NCBI GenBank assembly: GCA_002420115.1
Contig: DIHK01000002.1
Coordinates: 1 to 25,530 of the forward strand
DNA: 25,530 bases
Direction: 5' to 3'
Source: Nitrospira sp. UBA5698
GTDB taxonomy: Bacteria > Nitrospirota > Nitrospiria > Nitrospirales > Nitrospiraceae
The stretch's first letter is position 1, and each line of letters opens with the position of its first letter. Under the pieces are notes generated by a model. The model ran no database searches, was not told the origin of the DNA, and saw only the letters and a program-made list of their open reading frames with translations. This document shows, in pieces, positions 13,909 to 22,242 of the stretch. Both the position numbers and the translations under genes were made by a program.

Positions 13909-15162
13909 TCAGGTTAACTCCATCAGGCGTTGTCTCAGAAACCGCTGCTCTGGCTCCTGCTTTGCGAGCGCCAGCGCACGTTGATACGAGACGCGGGCCT
14001 CGGCATTCCTGGCAAGCCTTCGGCAGAAGTCGGCTCGTGCGGCATGGGCCAAGTGATACTGAGCTAACTCACCGCGCGCCAGCAATACATCGACGAGCTC
14101 CAAGCCCTTAGCCGGTCCATCACGCATGGCAACGGCCACTGCTCGGTTGAGCTGGATGATCGGCGAAGGTTCGACTCGTAGCAGCACATCGTACAAAGCC
14201 ACGATTTGTGCCCAATCCGTTTGTTCAGCGCTGGAGGCTTCCGCATGTACGGCCGCAATAGCGGCTTGGAGTGTATAGGGGCCGATGCGCTTCAACGACA
14301 GGGCGCGTTCCACGAATGCGATGCCTTCTGCGACCTGTGCTTGGTTCCAGAGTGAACGGTCTTGTTGTTCCAAGAGCACAAGATCGCCATTGGCAGACGT
14401 GCGGGCCGGTCTTCTCGATTCATGCAGTAGCATCAAGGCGAGTAGTCCCATGACCTCCGGTTCCGGCAAGAGCTGTAAGAGAAGTCGGCCCAGACGAATC
14501 GCTTCGCCGGAGAGGTCAGCTCGTGTGAGCGATGCTCCAAAGGAAGCGGAGTAGCCTTCGTTAAAGACCAAGTACACGACGCGCAGCACCGAGTCTAGCC
14601 GTTCCGGGAGTTCTGACGGCAGTGGGACCTCGTAGGGGATACGTGCGTCACGAATCTTGGTTTTTGCCCTGACAATTCGCTGGGCCATCGTCGCCGGTTT
14701 GGTGAGAAAGGCCCGAGCGATCTCCTCGGTGGTGAGGTTGCAGACCTCCCGCAGCGTCATGGCGAGTTGCGCTTCTTCCGCAAGAGCTGGGTGACAACAG
14801 GTAAAGATCAGACGGAGACGGTCGTCTTCAATGTGTTCATCTTCGTGTTCTACTAATGGTTCACTTGTCGTATTTTCAATGTGCTTGGTGATTTCATTCA
14901 GCGACGCATCGTAACGTGCTCGCCGTCTCATACCATCGATCGCTTTGAACCGACCGGTGGAGACGAGCCAGGCGCGAGGATTGGCCGGGATGCCGTCACG
15001 CGGCCATTGTTCCATCGCAACGGCAAAGGCTTCCTGCAAGGCCTCTTCCGCTGTGTCGAAATCTCCGAGTAGACGAATCAATGTTGCGAGTACCTGGCGT
15101 GATTCACACCGGAAGACTTCGTCAACCGTGACGCGGGCTTCTCTTGCTGTGTCGTCATTCAT
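13909..15162 (-). CDS. ECF42-type RNA polymerase sigma factor with C-terminal extension
   Basis: The protein has 417 residues, twice the length of a minimal ECF sigma factor. Sigma-2 spans about 22-82 (LIRLLGDFDTAEEALQEAFA, then NPRAWLVSTGRFKAIDGMRRR). Sigma-4 spans about 112-172 (LRLIFTCCHPALAEEAQLAM, then TTEEIARAFLTKPATMAQRI). The remaining 240 residues, starting with LPERLDSVLRVVYLVFNEGY, are the TPR-like extension of the SigI/ECF42 kind (DUF6596). No anti-sigma gene is near; in ECF42 the extension itself is needed for activity. The gene is 6 nt downstream of a DGPF/YciI gene, the defining partner of ECF42. The promoter motif at 16064-16093 upstream of the operon suggests autoregulation. 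Confidence 0.95.
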   Translation of the reverse strand: MNDDTAREARVTVDEVFRCESRQVLATLIRLLGDFDTAEEALQEAFAVAMEQWPRDGIPANPRAWLVSTGRFKAIDGMRRRARYDASLNEITKHIENTTSEPLVEHEDEHIEDDRLRLIFTCCHPALAEEAQLAMTLREVCNLTTEEIARAFLTKPATMAQRIVRAKTKIRDARIPYEVPLPSELPERLDSVLRVVYLVFNEGYSASFGASLTRADLSGEAIRLGRLLLQLLPEPEVMGLLALMLLHESRRPARTSANGDLVLLEQQDRSLWNQAQVAEGIAFVERALSLKRIGPYTLQAAIAAVHAEASSAEQTDWAQIVALYDVLLRVEPSPIIQLNRAVAVAMRDGPAKGLELVDVLLARGELAQYHLAHAARADFCRRLARNAEARVSYQRALALAKQEPEQRFLRQRLMELT

Positions 15163-15168
15163 GGGCCG

Positions 15169-15528
15169 TTAGTCTGCGCAGCCTAGTTCCTTCATCGGTC
15201 GCACTTCCACGCTGCCGAACCGGGCGGCGGGAAACTGCGCGGCGATGCGGATGGCATCGTTCAGGTCCGGGACGTCGATCATGAGAAACCCGCCTAACTG
15301 TTCTTTCGTCTCGGCAAAGGGGCCATCCGTGGTTGAGGTTTTGCCCTCTCGAACCCGCACAGTCGTGGCGGTTTCAACCGGATGGAGCGGAGAGGCAGCA
15401 AGCAACTGACCTGTTTTCTGTAACTTTTCGCAGTAGGACATGGCTTCATCTGAGATTGAGCGTCGCTTGTCGCTCGGGAACGCATTCAGGATCTGTTCTT
15501 CAAGATAGACAAGGCAGAGATACTTCAT
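15169..15528 (-). CDS. DGPF/YciI-like protein (YCII-related), copy B, ECF42 partner
   Basis: The protein has 119 residues. The start at 15528 has GGAGG five bases upstream; a second ATG directly before it (15531) would leave only two. It begins MKYLCLVYLEEQILNAFPSD and contains the DGPF motif in STTDGPFAETKEQLGGFLMI (Asp68 to Phe71), then FPAARFGSVEVRPMKELG. It is clearly paralogous to copy A (11673-12038): TDGPFxETKEQL and GxVEVRP are shared. It lies 6 nt before the sigma gene and 48 nt after the VOC gene, so the three form one operon. DGPF proteins are proposed to be dimeric enzymes or ligand binders; no reaction is known. Confidence 0.95.
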   Translation of the reverse strand: MKYLCLVYLEEQILNAFPSDKRRSISDEAMSYCEKLQKTGQLLAASPLHPVETATTVRVREGKTSTTDGPFAETKEQLGGFLMIDVPDLNDAIRIAAQFPAARFGSVEVRPMKELGCAD

Positions 15529-15576
15529 CATGGCCTCCTGGGTCACGTGTGTGATGGACGTAGGCAGTCGTATGAG

Positions 15577-15990
15577 CTACTTGGCTCGCTCGTTCATTTC
15601 CCACAGGGCAAAGGTATTACCCTCCGTATCCAGGCAGATGGCGAAGTAGCCCATCCCCGGCACGGGGGTTTTCGGTTTGCAGACCGTTCCGCCGAGCTTC
15701 TCGACTTTGGCTGCTGCTTTGCTGACGGATGGAACACTGACGTAATTCGTGATCGGCTGTTGAGGGTGCATGCGTGGCATGATACCGCCATCCGGTGACG
15801 CATCTGGACCTCCGGTATCGATGTGCCAGTAGTCGTTGACGGCTGCGGGGAGTTTGTTAAAGGTCCAGCCGAACATCCCCTTATAGAATTTCTGGGCTCG
15901 TTTCAGATCATCAGCCGGTACTTCAAACCAACAAATACTGGCCGGTATCTGCGCGATGCGTGTCTTTCTCTTTGTCGTCTTCTTCGCCAT
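15577..15990 (-). CDS. VOC-family (glyoxalase-like) protein, first gene of the ECF42 operon
   Basis: The protein has 137 residues, with GGAGGG about 5 nt before the ATG at 15990. A basic N terminus (MAKKTTKRKTRIAQIP) precedes a single VOC domain: ASICWFEVPADDLKRAQKFY, KGMFGWTFNKL, YWHIDTGGPDASPDGGIMPR, ITNYVSVPSVSKAAAKVEKL and YFAICLDTEGNTFALWEMN. The family includes glyoxalase I, dioxygenases and antibiotic-binding proteins; the substrate is not predictable. It leads the VOC-YciI-sigma operon, with an ECF-type motif about 75 nt upstream. Confidence 0.94.
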   Translation of the reverse strand: MAKKTTKRKTRIAQIPASICWFEVPADDLKRAQKFYKGMFGWTFNKLPAAVNDYWHIDTGGPDASPDGGIMPRMHPQQPITNYVSVPSVSKAAAKVEKLGGTVCKPKTPVPGMGYFAICLDTEGNTFALWEMNERAK

Positions 15991-16029
15991 GGTTCCCTCC
16001 TACTGTTGAAGTGGTTGGCTTCTGCCATA

Positions 16030-16040
16030 AGCCATTGGCT
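16030..16040. repeat. Near-palindromic 11-mer AGCCRTYGGCT, copy 3
   Basis: AGCCATTGGCT lies in the predicted 5' leader of the VOC-YciI-sigma operon, between the ECF-type promoter and the start codon. Flanking bases extend the symmetry (CATAAGCCATTGGCTATG is close to an inverted repeat). It resembles the 11-mers at 4636 and 6091. Confidence 0.35.
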
Positions 16041-16063
16041 ATGTACTATCGGCTCGCTCGTAA

Positions 16064-16093
16064 GATAGTCGTCGAAAAGGAAAAAAAACGACA
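16064..16093 (-). promoter_or_regulatory. ECF42-type promoter motif, site A (sigma operon)
   Basis: Minus-strand TGTCGT (16093-16088), a 16-nt pyrimidine-rich spacer and CGACTATC (16071-16064). CCTGTCG is shared with site B and CGACTAT with site C. It predicts a leader of about 67 nt before the VOC gene and suggests the sigma factor drives its own operon. Confidence 0.72.
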
Positions 16094-16156
16094 GGGTTCT
16101 CTTCTCTTGATGTGTAGATCTTGGAGGAACAAGCCGGCCCAGCTAACGGTAGTGGC

Positions 16157-19100
16157 CTATGCGTCGGCTTCTGCTGGTAGGAGTGCCGTGCCTGTCTCGT
16201 TTTCCAGTGCTGGAGCCGGTTGATGTTCTGCCGCGATCAGCAAGTAGAATACTGGAACCACAAAGAGGGTAAAGAGGGTGCCGACCGTCATACCGGTGAC
16301 CAGCATCATGCCAATACTGTTACGGGCTGCCGCTCCAGGCCCTGAGGCGAGCACTAGGGGGAAATGGCCGAAGATGGTGGCGGCTGAAGTCATTAACACC
16401 GGTCGAAGTCTGGTTAACGAGGCCTCGCGGATAGCGGCAAGTCTCGACAGGCCCCTGGCCTGTAGCTGATTGGCAAATTCCACGATGAGAATTCCGTTTT
16501 TGGCGATGAGACCGACTAATGTAATTAACCCGACCTGCGAGTAGATATTGATGGTTGTCAGATCGAGAAAGCTGACGACCAGCGCCCCTGAGATGGCGAG
16601 GGGGACTGAACCAAGCAGCACGATCAGCGGATCGCGGAAGCTTTTGAACTGGGCGGCCAGGACCAAATAAATCAGGACGACGGCAAAACCGAGGGTGACG
16701 GTGAGGGCTGCCCCTTCCTGACGGAGTTGGCGTGATTCGCCGGCATAGTCGAGGATAATCCGTGGGCCGACGGCCATCGCGGCCTCTTCGAGCACCCGCA
16801 GGCCTTCTTCTTTGGTCACGCCCGGTTTGAGCCCACCGAAGATGCGGACGGCATTCCTCTGCTGGAAGCGGTTCAAGCTGCGTGGCGCTGTACTCGTTTC
16901 GATGTGGGCAAAGGTTGAGACCGGCACCAACTGGCCGCCCGGTGTCTTGATCTTCAAGTCCAGCAGCGGGTCGATCGTGGCGCGGTCTTTGTCGCCGAGT
17001 TGCGGGATGACCTTATAGCTCCGGTCGAAGTAGTTGAACCGGTTGACGTAGGCCCCGCCGAGCATGGTGCCCAGCTCACGGCCGACCCCGGCTAAATCGA
17101 ATCCCAAGTCTGCGAGTCGCTCACGATCCAGCACGACTCTGGCTTGCGGGAGATCGATCTTGAGGTCGGTGTCCACGTAGAGAAACTTGCCGCTTTGCCA
17201 GCCTGCACCCAAAAGGGTGCCAACGGTTTCAAGGAGTTGCTCAGCGGGCGCGTCGGATTCAAGAATTAGCTCGACGTCGTATTGTCCCGGAGTCGGGAGC
17301 GGAGGGTCGAGCCGGGGGAAGACACGTAGCCCCGGGACTTGGGAGACCGCGCCATACACGTCGTTGTACATACCTTCCGTCGAGCGGGCTCGATCATGCC
17401 AATCCTTCGCGACGATCCCGCCGAATCCGCCCCATGCGGTGGTGAGTGACCAGGTGTAGTCTGTTTCAGGAATAGCCGTGATGGCTTTGACAATCTGGAA
17501 GTGCTGGCGGTTTGTCGCCTGCACCGTAGAGTCTGGGGAGGCTTCGAAAAAGAGGCTGATGTGGTTCTGGTCCTCTACAGGCGCTAGCTCTAGGCGGGAG
17601 AAATGATACAGCGGCCAGGCTGCGACCATGATGACGACGGCGGCCGCCACAATCCCCCCATTTATTCTGAGAGCGCCATCAAGCAGTGTGGCATAGAGTC
17701 TCCGCGCTTCTTCGAACCGTCGGTTGACGAACGCGGTCAATCGACCTTCTTTGCCCTGGGGATGGACAAATCGTGAACTCATTACAGGTGAGAGCGTGAT
17801 GGCGACGACCCCGGACAAGACCACGGCGACGGCCAGTGTGATGGCAAATTCGAGGAACAGGGATCCGGTGAGCCCTCCCTGAAAGCCGATGGGCGCATAG
17901 ACGGTGGCGAGGGTGATGGTCATGGCGATGATGGGGCCAAGCAGTTCACGTGCGGCCGCTCGTGCGGCTTCAATTCTGGATTTGCCAAGACGCACGTGCC
18001 GTTCCACGTTCTCCACAACGACGATGGCATCGTCCACAACCAGCCCAACGGACAACACAATCGCAAGTAGCGTGAGCAGATTGAGGCTGAATCCAAAGGC
18101 GGTCAGGAAGAGCGCGGCTCCGATCAACGAGACCGGTATCGCCACCAACGGGACAAGGGCCGTGCGGACCGATCCCATGAAGAGAAACACCACCACGGCG
18201 ACGATCAGAATGGTTTCGGACAGTGTCTTGGAGATTTCCGTCAGCGCATTCCGGATGAACATGGTGCTGTCCCAGACGAGTTTCATGTCGATATCGCTCG
18301 GCAACGTCGGACGAATTCGGTCGACCTCGTCGCGCAGGCGGTGCCCGACCTCGATCTCGTTGACGCCGGGGACCGCCCAGATACCGAGGTATACGCCTTC
18401 CGTTTCGTCGTATTTGGCGATGATGTTCGCTTCTTCCGCTTCACGCTCGACTCGCGCCACATCCCTCAGCCGTACGATGGCACCGTCTCGGTCGGCGATG
18501 ATCAATTCCTCAAATTCAGTCGTTGAGCGAAGGTCGGTATTGGCGAGTAAATTAATCTGGACCTGATTGCCTTTCGTCCGGCCGACGGCGGCGAGGTAAT
18601 TATTTCGTCGAAGGGCGCCTTGGACATCGCCGGGGGAGAGATTGAATGAGGCCAGACGATCGGGGTCGATCCAAATCCGCATCGCGATCTGCCGCTCACC
18701 TTCGAATGTAACCCGTTGGACTCCGGGTAATGTGGCCAGTTGTGGTTGCAATGTGCGAAGGAGCCAATCGGTGACGGCAGGAACCGCGCGCTCCTGTGAG
18801 CTGAAGCTGAGATAAAAGGAGGCATAGGGACGATCCGCCCGTTGTATTTCAATTGCGGCCGGTTCGGCTTCGGGCGGCAGTTCCGCCCGAACCTGTTGCA
18901 GTCGTGCCGTGACTTCGGCCAGAGCCGCAGTGCTGCTGTGGTTCAATTTCAAGTGGACGGTCACGGTGCTGACGCCGGACCGACTGGTCGATTCGACATA
19001 ATCAACACCACTGATCGCCGAGACCACCCGCTCGATCGGGGTACTGATAAAGCCGCGAATAGTTTCGGCGCTGGCTCCGTAATAGACGGTGGTGATCACT

Positions 19101-19255
19101 ACCAGTGAGTTCTCGATCGTGGGATATTGTTGGACCGGAAGGGCGGTCAGGGCTTTCCACCCCGCGAGAAGGATCACCAGGTTGACGACGATGGCCAAGA
19201 CCGGATGGACGATGAAGACGTCAGTGAAGGACTTGTTGGAAATAAGCTGCTTCAT
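16157..19255 (-). CDS. RND-family multidrug efflux permease (HAE-1, AcrB/MexB-like)
   Basis: The protein has 1032 residues, the usual length of an inner-membrane HAE-1 permease. It starts with a cytoplasmic helix and the first transmembrane segment HPVLAIVVNLVILLAGWKAL, then the porter domain (LPVQQYPTIENSLVVITTVY, YVESTSRSGVSTVTVHLKLN). TM4 carries the proton-relay pair Asp408-Asp409 in VGLVVDDAIVVVENVE. The second half repeats the layout and ends VGTLFTLFVVPVFYLLIA. Such pumps take drugs and other amphipathic compounds from periplasm and membrane to the outside, using proton influx. No Shine-Dalgarno precedes the ATG at 19255, but an in-frame stop lies 15 nt upstream, so no longer start is possible. 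It follows the adaptor gene by 105 nt. No TolC-like gene is in the window, so the outer channel must be encoded elsewhere. Confidence 0.97.
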   Translation of the reverse strand: MKQLISNKSFTDVFIVHPVLAIVVNLVILLAGWKALTALPVQQYPTIENSLVVITTVYYGASAETIRGFISTPIERVVSAISGVDYVESTSRSGVSTVTVHLKLNHSSTAALAEVTARLQQVRAELPPEAEPAAIEIQRADRPYASFYLSFSSQERAVPAVTDWLLRTLQPQLATLPGVQRVTFEGERQIAMRIWIDPDRLASFNLSPGDVQGALRRNNYLAAVGRTKGNQVQINLLANTDLRSTTEFEELIIADRDGAIVRLRDVARVEREAEEANIIAKYDETEGVYLGIWAVPGVNEIEVGHRLRDEVDRIRPTLPSDIDMKLVWDSTMFIRNALTEISKTLSETILIVAVVVFLFMGSVRTALVPLVAIPVSLIGAALFLTAFGFSLNLLTLLAIVLSVGLVVDDAIVVVENVERHVRLGKSRIEAARAAARELLGPIIAMTITLATVYAPIGFQGGLTGSLFLEFAITLAVAVVLSGVVAITLSPVMSSRFVHPQGKEGRLTAFVNRRFEEARRLYATLLDGALRINGGIVAAAVVIMVAAWPLYHFSRLELAPVEDQNHISLFFEASPDSTVQATNRQHFQIVKAITAIPETDYTWSLTTAWGGFGGIVAKDWHDRARSTEGMYNDVYGAVSQVPGLRVFPRLDPPLPTPGQYDVELILESDAPAEQLLETVGTLLGAGWQSGKFLYVDTDLKIDLPQARVVLDRERLADLGFDLAGVGRELGTMLGGAYVNRFNYFDRSYKVIPQLGDKDRATIDPLLDLKIKTPGGQLVPVSTFAHIETSTAPRSLNRFQQRNAVRIFGGLKPGVTKEEGLRVLEEAAMAVGPRIILDYAGESRQLRQEGAALTVTLGFAVVLIYLVLAAQFKSFRDPLIVLLGSVPLAISGALVVSFLDLTTINIYSQVGLITLVGLIAKNGILIVEFANQLQARGLSRLAAIREASLTRLRPVLMTSAATIFGHFPLVLASGPGAAARNSIGMMLVTGMTVGTLFTLFVVPVFYLLIAAEHQPAPALENETGTALLPAEADA

Positions 19256-19360
19256 AGTTTGGAACGATCAAGACTCGCCGACTGAGCCCACATGATTCAT
19301 GACGGTTCGTCGAAACAGCGGATCGGCGATTGCAGTTGAAGTGTTCATGAATAAGGTGGG

Positions 19361-20479
19361 TTAGGGCTGTGCGTGCGTTGCTGGATGCTGGGGTGGCGAT
19401 GCAATCGTGACGAGCACACCGTCACGGAGCTTAAATGACCCGAGCGCGGCCACCTGTTCGCCCGCGGTGAGCCCCTCATGAATGACGATGTCCTCACTGG
19501 ACATCGGTCCAGTCTCGACTTGGCGCGCGCGGACTCTCGTCTGGCTGTCTTGGCCCTGCACGAGGACAAACACCTGGTCACCTCCAGGTCCCTTGCGAAG
19601 GGCGCTCACGGGAATTGCGACGACCTTGCGCATGGCACCAATGGGGACCCGAACTCGCACGGATGACCCGGGAGCTGGTGCATTGCTGCTCCCCGTAATC
19701 CTGGCGCGGACCATGGCATTTCTGGTTGTGGGGTCCACGCGAGCATCGACGGCGACGATCTTTGCCGTGACGGCCGGAGCCGACGCGGACGACAAGATCT
19801 CAACGGCCTCGCCGACCTGCAACCCTCCAGCCACCTGTTGCGGGACGGCAAAATCCACATTCACGGCTTCGCCCACTCCTTGGAGTGTGGTTAAGAGTGT
19901 TCCCTCGTCCAGGTACTGACCGGGGTGGACGTCCGCGATTCCGACCCTGGCTCTGAATGGGGCGCGGATGGTTTTTTTCGCGATGACGGCTTTCGTCCGA
20001 GCGATTTGGGCTTGGGCCACGTCCAAGTCGGCGCGTGCCCGATCCACTTCCTCTTGCGTGGTGGCCAGCTCCTGACTCAGATTCTGCCGGCGATGAAGAA
20101 TCGTTTTCGCGAGTGCCACTTGAGCTTCCTGTGCGCGCAGGTCGGCTTCCTCGACCGAGACATCGAGGGCCACCAGTAGGGTTCCGGCTTCCACGATGTG
20201 CCCTGGGGTGAGGCGGACTTCGCGGACTGTGCCGGCTAATTCGTTCTTCAGCGAAATCGAGCGAAGTGCCAGAACGGTTCCGATCGATGTGGTGTGCGGT
20301 CGATGGTCGATCGTTCGGGCGACCGCGATCGTGACGGTCTCGCTCGGTTCCGGCTGATTGGCTGAAGCGGCCTGTTCAGTTTGCAGCGATCCATATTTCC
20401 ACGAGGCTAATCCGATCCCAAGGAGGATGACAATCAGAACAAGAACGATCGATCCAATCCAATTCTTAGGGGTCATCAT
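19361..20479 (-). CDS. RND efflux periplasmic adaptor (membrane fusion protein)
   Basis: From the ATG at 20479 the protein has 372 residues. A GTG at 20488 and an ATG at 20476 are alternative starts; none has a clear Shine-Dalgarno. A membrane anchor IGSIVLVLIVILLGIGLASW lies near residues 8-27. Then come the lipoyl half (SIGTVLALRSISLKNELAGT, LTPGHIVEAGTLLVALDV), an alpha hairpin (AQVALAKTILHRRQNLSQEL to ARTKAVIAKK), the second lipoyl half (TIRAPFRARVGIADVHPGQY) and the beta-barrel and membrane-proximal domains (VVAIPVSALRKG). The long family name is HlyD/AcrA-like adaptor. It joins the permease at 16157-19255 to an outer-membrane channel. Both genes are on the minus strand, adaptor first, in one likely operon. 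Confidence 0.94.
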   Translation of the reverse strand: MMTPKNWIGSIVLVLIVILLGIGLASWKYGSLQTEQAASANQPEPSETVTIAVARTIDHRPHTTSIGTVLALRSISLKNELAGTVREVRLTPGHIVEAGTLLVALDVSVEEADLRAQEAQVALAKTILHRRQNLSQELATTQEEVDRARADLDVAQAQIARTKAVIAKKTIRAPFRARVGIADVHPGQYLDEGTLLTTLQGVGEAVNVDFAVPQQVAGGLQVGEAVEILSSASAPAVTAKIVAVDARVDPTTRNAMVRARITGSSNAPAPGSSVRVRVPIGAMRKVVAIPVSALRKGPGGDQVFVLVQGQDSQTRVRARQVETGPMSSEDIVIHEGLTAGEQVAALGSFKLRDGVLVTIASPPQHPATHAQP

Positions 20480-20512
20480 ATTGGTCACGATGCTATGGTA
20501 CCAAAATCAAGT

Positions 20513-20524
20513 GTGCCATGGCAC
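20513..20524. promoter_or_regulatory. 12-bp palindrome upstream of the efflux operon, possible operator
   Basis: GTGCCATGGCAC is a perfect palindrome 34 nt upstream of the adaptor start. Such a site could bind a dimeric repressor of the pump. No regulator gene is adjacent, and 12-bp palindromes occur by chance, so this is only a candidate. Confidence 0.3.
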
Positions 20525-20667
20525 GTTCCTTCTCGGGCTATCGGCGGGGAGTTATGTGACGGCTTGCGCGGAGGTGGCGATCAGCTTTCGATAGACTGAG
20601 ACTAGGTGTGTCAACTTCGCACCCGAGTGAACCGATGATCAGCAACATGGAGGAGACAGGGGATGGG

Positions 20668-21057
20668 TTAGGACTTCACATCCGCTTCCCACGAGATACT
20701 GGCCGGACACCATTGCCAAATGCCGAGGGTGATGATACGAGTCAATCCAGCCGGGATACAAGCCGTACGGTTCACCTCGACCTTCCGATTGATCAACTTG
20801 GTTGAATCCCCACATCGCTTCAGATAGTCGTCGGCCTTGATGTCATGGAGGTTGGCATGAGGCACGACAAAGGCGACGACGGGGACCGGCAGGACGGCGA
20901 TGGAGGAGTCATCGACACCTTGAGAGCCTGAGCAATGGGCTCCGGTTTTCGGATACCTGACGTCATCTCGGACAAGCGCCGTTGTACAGCCTGCGAGGAG
21001 CAGCGACGTACTGACCAGCAGTGCAACGCATCCCTGTCGACCTTGTTTCCAGATCAT
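20668..21057 (-). CDS. Small Cys-containing lipoprotein of unknown function
   Basis: The protein has 129 residues from the ATG at 21057, five bases after GGAGGG; an upstream GTG at 21063 leaves no spacing. MIWKQGRQGCVALLVSTSLLLAGC is a lipoprotein signal with a perfect lipobox (Leu21-Ala-Gly-Cys24), so the mature protein is lipid-anchored in the envelope. The rest has further Cys residues (HCSGSQ, KRCGDS, TACIPAG, QWCPAS), perhaps two disulfides. The segment GLTRIITLGIWQWCPA is faintly like the ITLGIY end of the phage Bor lipoprotein, but I would not assign the family on that. It is divergent from the EamA gene. Confidence 0.82.
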   Translation of the reverse strand: MIWKQGRQGCVALLVSTSLLLAGCTTALVRDDVRYPKTGAHCSGSQGVDDSSIAVLPVPVVAFVVPHANLHDIKADDYLKRCGDSTKLINRKVEVNRTACIPAGLTRIITLGIWQWCPASISWEADVKS

Positions 21058-21096
21058 GAACACCCTCCCTGTTGATCGGCCATGTTCCTTAGACGC

Positions 21097-21125
21097 AGGC
21101 TACTCACAAACGTAAATACCGTCAA
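21097..21125 (-). promoter_or_regulatory. Possible promoter of the lipoprotein gene
   Basis: On the minus strand TTGACG (21125-21120), 17 nt and TAGCCT (21102-21097) form a modest sigma-70-like promoter with a predicted leader of about 33 nt. The -10 matches only half of the consensus. Confidence 0.3.
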
Positions 21126-21190
21126 GTCAATGGAGCGGTCGGTACAATACTGCTTGACGGGGAGGATCCAACGACGGTATCCCAGTGACC

Positions 21191-22093
21191 ATGTCTCAGC
21201 CGTCCACAACCGTGGCCTATGGATCGATCGTCCTTGCGGCGGCCCTCTGGGGTGGGTCGATTGTTGCGCAGAAGATGGCCCTGACGTCGTTTTCCGCGGT
21301 CGAAGCCTCCGTCCTCCGCGATATCGGAGGGCTGGCAATTCTCCTGGCGACTTGGTGGTCAAAGGAAGGTGGTGCCGTGAGGGTGAGCGGCGCCGATGCC
21401 CGGTTGCTCGGCCTGCTGGGACTCGGTGTGTTGGGCAACCACCTGCTCATCCTCATGGGCCTGAATTATGTAAGCGGTGCTGTCGGTGGGGTGATCATCG
21501 GATCGAGTCCGGTGGTGACGTCCGTGCTGTCGGCTCTGTTGATCAAGGATGTGCCGTTGCGCGCAGTCTGGGCTGGCGCGTTGCTCTCCTTTGCAGGCGT
21601 TGGGGTGGTCTCCGTGGCGGGTTTTCAGGCGGCCGGCGATCAGCCGTTGCTGGGCAGTACGCTTGTGTTTCTCGGAGTGGTCAGCTGGGCGCTCTATAGC
21701 ATCGGGAGCCGCACGATTATGGAGCGCATATCGGCCTTGACGGTCAATTGGACGACCTTGATGGTGGCCACGGTTCTTCAAATCCCGCTGTTATGGACCG
21801 ATCAAAAAATGATGAATGCCGGAATAGGATCGGTCACTACTTCCGATTGGCTGGCGCTTGGCTATCTTGTCGTCTTTGCAACGGCGGTGGCGCAACAGGC
21901 CTGGTTGTTCGGCGTGAAAGGTGTCGGTCCGTCACGGGCCTCGGTGCTGGGGAATCTGACCCCGGTAGCGGCGATTGGACTGTCTGCCCTGATCTTAGGG
22001 GAAGCTGTTGGTGTGATTGAAATTGTTGGAATCTGTCTCATCCTCGCCGGTGTCTGGGTCGTCAATCGCCAAACGGCCGAAGTCAGCAGCTAG
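21191..22093 (+). CDS. EamA/DMT-superfamily membrane transporter
   Basis: From the ATG at 21191 the protein has 300 residues; a GTG six bases earlier is possible. GGGGAGG is present but about 25 nt upstream, so the ribosome site is unclear. The sequence is nearly all hydrophobic helices and contains two EamA repeats: GSIVLAAALWGGSIVAQKMA to AGALLSFAGVGVVSVAGFQA, and LGSTLVFLGVVSWALYSIGS to VEIVGICLILAGVWVVNRQ (the latter approximate at its first residues). This gives about ten transmembrane segments. EamA proteins of the drug/metabolite transporter family export amino acids, metabolites or drugs; the substrate cannot be read from sequence. It has no operon partner; the sensor kinase starts 150 nt further on. 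Confidence 0.93.
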   Translation: MSQPSTTVAYGSIVLAAALWGGSIVAQKMALTSFSAVEASVLRDIGGLAILLATWWSKEGGAVRVSGADARLLGLLGLGVLGNHLLILMGLNYVSGAVGGVIIGSSPVVTSVLSALLIKDVPLRAVWAGALLSFAGVGVVSVAGFQAAGDQPLLGSTLVFLGVVSWALYSIGSRTIMERISALTVNWTTLMVATVLQIPLLWTDQKMMNAGIGSVTTSDWLALGYLVVFATAVAQQAWLFGVKGVGPSRASVLGNLTPVAAIGLSALILGEAVGVIEIVGICLILAGVWVVNRQTAEVSS

Positions 22094-22242
22094 GCCGCTC
22101 TCTCTCTGAATCCCTCCTCTCAGTCTCGATCCCGGTCCCGGTAGTGGAGTATCATACGGACGTTAGCGGGAGAGGTAGGTGCTGCTTCGACAGACATGCG
22201 TCTATGATTGATAGTCTGCAGTGTTCTTGACAGGGCTGGTCT

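Noticed and set aside
15053..15082. TGTCGA inside the sigma gene, plus strand
   Set aside because: No -10 block follows at 16-17 nt, and the site is within coding sequence.
17904..18566. Plus-strand 220-codon open frame opposite the RND permease
   Set aside because: Ser/Thr/Met/Arg-rich shadow translation of the conserved permease; no start signal.
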